Assembly: GCA_965116685.1 (NCBI GenBank)
Contig: OZ220707.1
Span: forward strand, 2,108,001-2,172,000
Reading direction: 5' to 3'
Origin: Bin80 sp965116685
Lineage (GTDB): Bacteria; Bacteroidota; Rhodothermia; Rhodothermales; Bin80
Length of the DNA: 64,000 bases
Shown here: piece by piece, positions 59,473 to 64,000 of the stretch
Numbering within the stretch: position 1 is the first letter of the stretch
How the letters are laid out: every line of letters starts with the position of its first letter
Program-made: the position numbers and the translations under genes
Notes under the pieces: model-generated
What the model was told of the DNA's origin: nothing
What the model saw: only the letters and a program-made list of their open reading frames with translations
Database searches by the model: none

Positions 59473-60747
59473 TTAAAGTTCATCGAACCAGCCCTTCATA
59501 CGGCCGGCAATTTTACTCCAAGAGCCCCCTTCCTTTTCGGAAGTGTCCGTGGCACCAGGCAGTCTTCTGACTGAACCATCTTGAGTGACAGAATTCATCA
59601 TTTTCGGAGATAGCCCATAAAGAACCAAGCCGGTACCCGTGGCGAATTTGGGGTCCGACACTTCTTTCCAGAGCCCGCTCCCCCGCTGTGTAGGAAAGCC
59701 AACACGTGTTTCGAGCCCAAGGACTTCATTGGCCAATTCATTGGTTCCCGGGATCAATGAGCCCCCACCGGTCAGGACTGCGCCAGCGGAGAGATGTTTG
59801 CCATATCCACTGCGTCGAATTTCAATCGCGGCGATCTCCAGGATCTCCTCCAGTCGAGGTTGAATGATCTGAGCCAATGTACTGGAACTGATCGTTTTTT
59901 CCTGCCTGCCTCCCAGCCCAGGAATACGTATCTGATTGTCGTCATCTGTGAGATCAACCATTGCACAACCAAATTGACATTTTAGCTGCTCGGCATGATT
60001 GCGCATGACCCCCAAGCCCTTCCTGATATCCTCCGTTACATTGTTGCCTGCTACAGCGATGACGGCAGTGTGCCGGATCGTACGATCTTCAAAGACGGCA
60101 ACGTCGGTGGTTCCGCCTCCAATATCAATCAGGACTACCCCAACCTCCTTCTCATCCGGATGTAGCACACTGAACGAACTAGCCAGTGGTTCAAGTACGA
60201 CATCAGTGACCTGATAGCCAGCTTTTTCAATGCACCTATAAATATTTCTTGCTGCAGAGACCAGCCCTGTGATGATATGTACATTGGCTTCAAGGCGCAC
60301 ACCGCTCATTCCAACCGGATCTAACACCCCATCCTGACCGTCAACGATGAATTCCTGCGGGATAATATGCAGGATCTCTCGATCCGCGGGCATCGCCACA
60401 TGCGCCGTGTCCTCAATCAATCGCTTGACATCCTTTCCCGTAATTGAGTGATCGCGGTTGGTGATCGTAATCACCCCTCGACTCTGAAAGCTTTGAATAT
60501 GATCGCCGGCAATGCCTACAATCACATTCTGAACTTCTACATCGGCTGCACGCTCCGCTGCTGAGATCGCTTTCTGAACAGAGGCGACAGTCTTATCAAT
60601 ATTGACTACAACGCCTCGGTTCAGACCATCAGATTCGGCGATCCCGATCCCCAGTACATTAATCTTGCCTAATTCATCGGATTCGGCTACGACAGCACAC
60701 ACTTTCGTGGTGCCAATATCCATTCCGACTACAATTTGATCATGCAT
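59473..60747 (-). CDS. ftsA: Cell division protein FtsA
   Basis: The actin-like membrane tether of FtsZ, 424 residues. VGMDIGTTKVCAVVAE is the phosphate 1 loop, VLIDIGGGTTDVAVFED the second, and SAGAVLTGGGSLIPGTNELA the adenosine region. The C-terminus KIAGRMKGWFDEL is the amphipathic membrane-targeting helix. Spaced 16 bp after ftsQ. Confidence 0.97.
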   Translation of the reverse strand: MHDQIVVGMDIGTTKVCAVVAESDELGKINVLGIGIAESDGLNRGVVVNIDKTVASVQKAISAAERAADVEVQNVIVGIAGDHIQSFQSRGVITITNRDHSITGKDVKRLIEDTAHVAMPADREILHIIPQEFIVDGQDGVLDPVGMSGVRLEANVHIITGLVSAARNIYRCIEKAGYQVTDVVLEPLASSFSVLHPDEKEVGVVLIDIGGGTTDVAVFEDRTIRHTAVIAVAGNNVTEDIRKGLGVMRNHAEQLKCQFGCAMVDLTDDDNQIRIPGLGGRQEKTISSSTLAQIIQPRLEEILEIAAIEIRRSGYGKHLSAGAVLTGGGSLIPGTNELANEVLGLETRVGFPTQRGSGLWKEVSDPKFATGTGLVLYGLSPKMMNSVTQDGSVRRLPGATDTSEKEGGSWSKIAGRMKGWFDEL

Positions 60748-60763
60748 GGTTTGTGGTGTATAG

Positions 60764-61483
60764 CTATATCGGATTTTCTCTAGTTACGATTTGGCCTCGA
60801 AACCGCAGGTCAATGACCTCGACCATCCGGTCCTCGCGAGGTCGTATCTGCTGATCCCAGAATGCATACAATTTACGCAATCTGCTTTCCCATGCCGTAT
60901 CCCCCAAATGGACGACCATAGTCTGGTCTGAACGGGCGACACGCATGGTCATGGTCAATTCGTTTTCGGTTACTTCGAATTCAGATATCAGAGGATCGAT
61001 CTCAGCAGGAAGCCGTGGCAGAAGGGATAAAAGGTCCCGAACGGCATGGTCTTTTACGGGAGATAATACACGATATGGATTCGTGGTTCCACGCAAGAGT
61101 GGCACATCAAAGATCGCCAGTGTATAAGCGGGCATCATATAGCCAAACTCGTCCAGATAGTATGCCGGTCTTCCTGTTTCTGTAAGGGTCAACAGATATG
61201 GCCGACGCTCCAGAACCTCCACCCGCATCGTGCCGCTTGGATAACAGATTGCGCGTACTCCCTGGACCCATGGATGTCGTTGTAGCCGGTCAACTACCAG
61301 CTGGGGACTGAAGGTATTATCAATAAGCTCGTACATGGAGGCTGGATCCGTGTACTCAGTACCTGTAATTGCAATTTGGTTACACGGACGCTTCCACAGA
61401 TAAGACCATCCGATGCTCCCCCCAATACAGATCGGGAGAAAGATTGCAAGAAAGGTCAGAATGCGTCTCTGTCTGCGTTTCAT
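60764..61483 (-). CDS. ftsQ: Cell division protein FtsQ/DivIB
   Basis: 239 residues from ATG 61483, chosen because it gives a basic N-terminus and one membrane helix (ILTFLAIFLPICIGGSIGW) and lies 4 nt after murC; the longer frame would overlap murC by about 50 codons. The POTRA-like region (CNQIAITGTEYTDPASMY, LQRHPWVQGVRAICYPSGTM) and VEVLERRPYLLTLTE precede the YYLDEFGYMMP segment, all typical. Assembles with the late division proteins. Confidence 0.9.
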   Translation of the reverse strand: MKRRQRRILTFLAIFLPICIGGSIGWSYLWKRPCNQIAITGTEYTDPASMYELIDNTFSPQLVVDRLQRHPWVQGVRAICYPSGTMRVEVLERRPYLLTLTETGRPAYYLDEFGYMMPAYTLAIFDVPLLRGTTNPYRVLSPVKDHAVRDLLSLLPRLPAEIDPLISEFEVTENELTMTMRVARSDQTMVVHLGDTAWESRLRKLYAFWDQQIRPREDRMVEVIDLRFRGQIVTRENPI

Positions 61484-61487
61484 GATC

Positions 61488-62915
61488 CTAGGCGGCTGCG
61501 TTCCGGCAAACTTGTTCCGTGTAGTCGCGGGCGGTTCGCCAGATATCTCCTGCCCCCATGAACAGTACCACATCACCAGATTCACAGGTATCCCGCAAAA
61601 TGGGTAGCACATCCTCCTTCCGCTTCGCGTAGCGGACATCGCGATGCCCCCGAGTTACAGCCAGTTCGGCAATCAGCTTCCCGGTGATTCCAGGGATCGG
61701 TGCTTCCCGGGCCGGATAAATCTCTGTCACGATCAGGATGTCTGCATTGAAAAATGAGCGAGCAAACTGATCCTTGAAATCATTCGTGCGCGAATATAGG
61801 TGGGGCTGAAAAACCCCCACAATCCGGCGATCTGGATATCCCTCGCTTGCCGCCTTCAGGGTTGCGAGGACTTCGGTCGGATGATGGGCATAATCGTCAA
61901 CGACCAGAATCCCCTCTCCCTTTCCGAGAACCTGGAACCGCCGCTGGACACCGGAAAAGAACTCCAGCCCCGACTTGATGCAATCAAAAGCAATATCAAG
62001 CTCCAACCCGACGGCGACAGCGGCCAGTGCATTGCGTACATTATGCAATCCGAGCGCCTGTAGTTGAATAGATCCGAGTAGTTTGCCGGACACAAGTACG
62101 TCAAAATGCGTAGACTGCCCCTTTTGTCTCACCCTCTCCGCTCGCACCATCGCCTGTCGTGCGGTGCCGTAGGTCACCAATCTGCGGTCAATCCCGTCAA
62201 TAATTGCCTGTACACCGGGATCATCCAGGCAGACGATGGCTGCCCCGAAGAAGGGCACACTCACGGCAAACGAAGTAAAGGCCTTGTAGACTTCCTCCAG
62301 GTCGCCGTAGATGTCCAGATGATCCGCTTCAATGGTCGTGATCACGGCCAAGGCGGGAGTTAACCGCAGAAAAGTACGATCATATTCATCTGCTTCAATC
62401 ACGATAATGTCTCCCTCTCCGCTGACGGCGTTACTGTTGAGTTCCGTCACTTTCCCCCCAACGATGATCGTGGGGTCAAACCCGCCTTCTGAGATTACAC
62501 GCCCAACCATGCTGGTCGCCGTTGTTTTCCCGTGTGTGCCGGCGACACCGACACCGTATTTCATACGCATGAGTTCGCCGAGCATTTCTGATCGGGGAAT
62601 GAGTGGGATATGCCGGGCAAGCGCCGCTTGCGTTTCAGCATTTTGATTCACATCCACCGCAGATGAGTAGACGACCACATCTGCGTCACAGACATATTTT
62701 TTATCATGTCCTTCGTAGATGTGCGCTCCCTGATCTGCAAGCTTATTGGTCAGTTCACTCAGATTCAGATCGGAGCCGGTCACTCGGTATCCTCGTGCCA
62801 AAAGAACAGAAGCGATCGAACTCATTCCAATGCCGCCAATGCCGACCATGTGTATATGGCGGATTCGTCCGAGCCAGGGTTGTCTACGTTGTGAGTTCAT
62901 GCTTATTTCTTCCAT
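61488..62915 (-). CDS. murC: UDP-N-acetylmuramate-L-alanine ligase
   Basis: Adds L-alanine to UDP-MurNAc. 475 residues. HMVGIGGIGMSSIASVLLAR is the nucleotide-binding start, GVAGTHGKTTATSMVG the ATP P-loop, VIEADEYDRTFLRL the catalytic acidic segment and VVDDYAHHPTEVLATL the late motif. A start at the second Met (codon 6) is possible. Its start overlaps murG by 13 nt. Confidence 0.97.
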   Translation of the reverse strand: MEEISMNSQRRQPWLGRIRHIHMVGIGGIGMSSIASVLLARGYRVTGSDLNLSELTNKLADQGAHIYEGHDKKYVCDADVVVYSSAVDVNQNAETQAALARHIPLIPRSEMLGELMRMKYGVGVAGTHGKTTATSMVGRVISEGGFDPTIIVGGKVTELNSNAVSGEGDIIVIEADEYDRTFLRLTPALAVITTIEADHLDIYGDLEEVYKAFTSFAVSVPFFGAAIVCLDDPGVQAIIDGIDRRLVTYGTARQAMVRAERVRQKGQSTHFDVLVSGKLLGSIQLQALGLHNVRNALAAVAVGLELDIAFDCIKSGLEFFSGVQRRFQVLGKGEGILVVDDYAHHPTEVLATLKAASEGYPDRRIVGVFQPHLYSRTNDFKDQFARSFFNADILIVTEIYPAREAPIPGITGKLIAELAVTRGHRDVRYAKRKEDVLPILRDTCESGDVVLFMGAGDIWRTARDYTEQVCRNAAA

Positions 62916-64000
62916 CCAACCAGTGCCAGAATATCTTTTGCGATGGTCATGGAAGCCTGAGGTTTTGCGGCCTTGCGCGCCCTGTCCGCCATGCTGACTC
63001 TTCGTTCAGTGTCAGCCAAAAGGGCAGGGACCTGTATCAGGAGTGCATTCAGAAGATCTTCTTCCGGCACACACATCGCCGCACCGATACGCTCCATGCT
63101 GCGGGCATTTTTGGTCTGGTGATCCTCGGCTACATGCATGGACGGAACGAGTAACGCAGGAGTCGCAGTGCACAAGAGCTCGCTGCATGTGAGAGCTCCA
63201 GATCGTGCCAGAACAAGGTCACAGGCAGCATAAAATAAGTCCATTCGGTCCACATACTTCATGACACGAAGCCTTGCGTGCTCTTTACTTCGCATTCGCT
63301 CGTAGTAGAGGTTGCCGGTCTGCCAGATGATATGAAGGTCGAGGGCGGAGAGCATTTGATCTGAAACCTGCCACATCGCTTCATTAATGGCTTGACTTCC
63401 CAGCGATCCTCCGAACACGAAAAGTACCTTCGCGGTCTGTGGTAGCTTTAGAATTTCTCGGGCAGATTCGCGTGTAATTGTTGTCGCCAACTCCTTGCGT
63501 ACAGGGTTGCCACTGATGCGGCAGCGCCCCTCGGGGAACCAGCTCTTTGCCTCTTCAAAAGCAATATGTACCTGTGCTGCACGGCGTCCCAGAATACGAT
63601 TGGTCACGCCTGCGTAGGCATTCTGCTCCTGGGCAACCGTTGGACGTTTACGCATGCTGGCTGCCCACAATACCGGTCCAGACACATACCCGCCAGTCCC
63701 AACCGCAACATCCGCATCAAAGTCCTGGACCAACTGATAACTCTGCCAGAGCCCGGCTGCCAGCTTGAATGGGAATCCTACATTCCGTAAGAGCTGTCTA
63801 CGATGGAACCCGCTGATCGTAATTGGGTGAATTTCAAATCCTGCGTCCGGGACTGCGTTCCACTCCAGGTGATCCTGCGTTCCAGCAAATGCAATCGCAC
63901 TCATTGGCTCCAGCGAGCGGATTGCCTGTGCAATGGCAATTGCCGGATATACGTGGCCGCCCGTGCCGCCACCAGCCAGTAATATGCGAGGTGGTCTCAT
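62903..64000 (-). CDS. murG: UDP-GlcNAc:lipid I N-acetylglucosaminyltransferase MurG
   Basis: Makes lipid II from lipid I at the inner face of the membrane. 365 residues; the start ATG is exactly the last three bases of the window, so the gene is complete. The N-terminal glycine loop LLAGGGTGGHVYPAIAIA is diagnostic, then GTGGYVSGPVLWAA, HIAFEEAK and VFGGSLGSQAINEAM. The acceptor-sugar motif ARSGALTCSELL lies in the C-terminal domain. Part of the dcw cluster, overlapping murC. Confidence 0.97.
   Translation of the reverse strand: MRPPRILLAGGGTGGHVYPAIAIAQAIRSLEPMSAIAFAGTQDHLEWNAVPDAGFEIHPITISGFHRRQLLRNVGFPFKLAAGLWQSYQLVQDFDADVAVGTGGYVSGPVLWAASMRKRPTVAQEQNAYAGVTNRILGRRAAQVHIAFEEAKSWFPEGRCRISGNPVRKELATTITRESAREILKLPQTAKVLFVFGGSLGSQAINEAMWQVSDQMLSALDLHIIWQTGNLYYERMRSKEHARLRVMKYVDRMDLFYAACDLVLARSGALTCSELLCTATPALLVPSMHVAEDHQTKNARSMERIGAAMCVPEEDLLNALLIQVPALLADTERRVSMADRARKAAKPQASMTIAKDILALVGWKK

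Overview
The window comes from a bacterium of the Bacteroidota/Rhodothermota type. This is inferred from gene content: a TonB-dependent receptor followed by a DUF4249 lipoprotein, a choice-of-anchor B protein, an OmpA protein with PKD domains, a DgcN/DgcA-like pair, a fused aspartate kinase-diaminopimelate decarboxylase, and a murG-murC-ftsQ-ftsA-ftsZ run. The species cannot be named from the sequence. The density of mobile elements and broken copies suggests a lineage undergoing IS expansion, such as a host-associated one, but that is inference.

Layout. 1-2435: lysAC (minus, cut by the window edge). 2462-6016: an IS with an 18-bp perfect terminal repeat whose DDE transposase is split by a complete group II intron (3573-5491) that encodes a reverse transcriptase/maturase. 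6017-12222: a three-gene TonB receptor/lipoprotein operon lying between two direct copies of a lysAC-5'/oxidase-3' segment; the second copy still shows the empty IS target. 12122-13483: an alditol/aldonolactone-type FAD oxidase. 14172-15774: a DUF4268 nuclease-like gene split by a 646-nt derivative of the same group II intron. 15964-36487: mostly ordinary chromosome (MltD-like transglycosylase, acyl-CoA carboxylase beta, D-aminoacylase, S9 peptidase, glucan phosphorylase, DgcN/DgcA-like pair, choice-of-anchor B protein, cyclophilin, LysRS, QueG). 36685-38079: a tnpB element with a broken N-terminus. 38733-53560: two giant Calx-beta/autotransporter surface proteins sharing a nearly identical 1.85-kb 3' end, separated by a two-gene IS256-like element. 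53975-55940: an ISNCY-type element inserted in a small membrane-protein gene. 56287-64000: OmpA/PKD protein, rpsT, then ftsZ, ftsA, ftsQ, murC and murG, all on the minus strand.

How it works together. The right end is a division and cell-wall cluster. The middle holds a possible D-amino-acid theme: secreted peptidase, D-aminoacylase and the DgcN/DgcA-like pair. The most unusual items are mobile. First, the IS256-like element (43276-45554, perfect 9-bp target duplication) carries, upstream of its normal transposase, a second transposase homologue that has lost all three catalytic residues. Second, two sister group II introns sit at unrelated sites, and the EBS1 of each pairs with its own 5' exon. 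The short one lacks its reverse transcriptase and would need the long one's protein in trans. Third, for two IS insertions the pre-insertion sequence can be rebuilt from the window itself.
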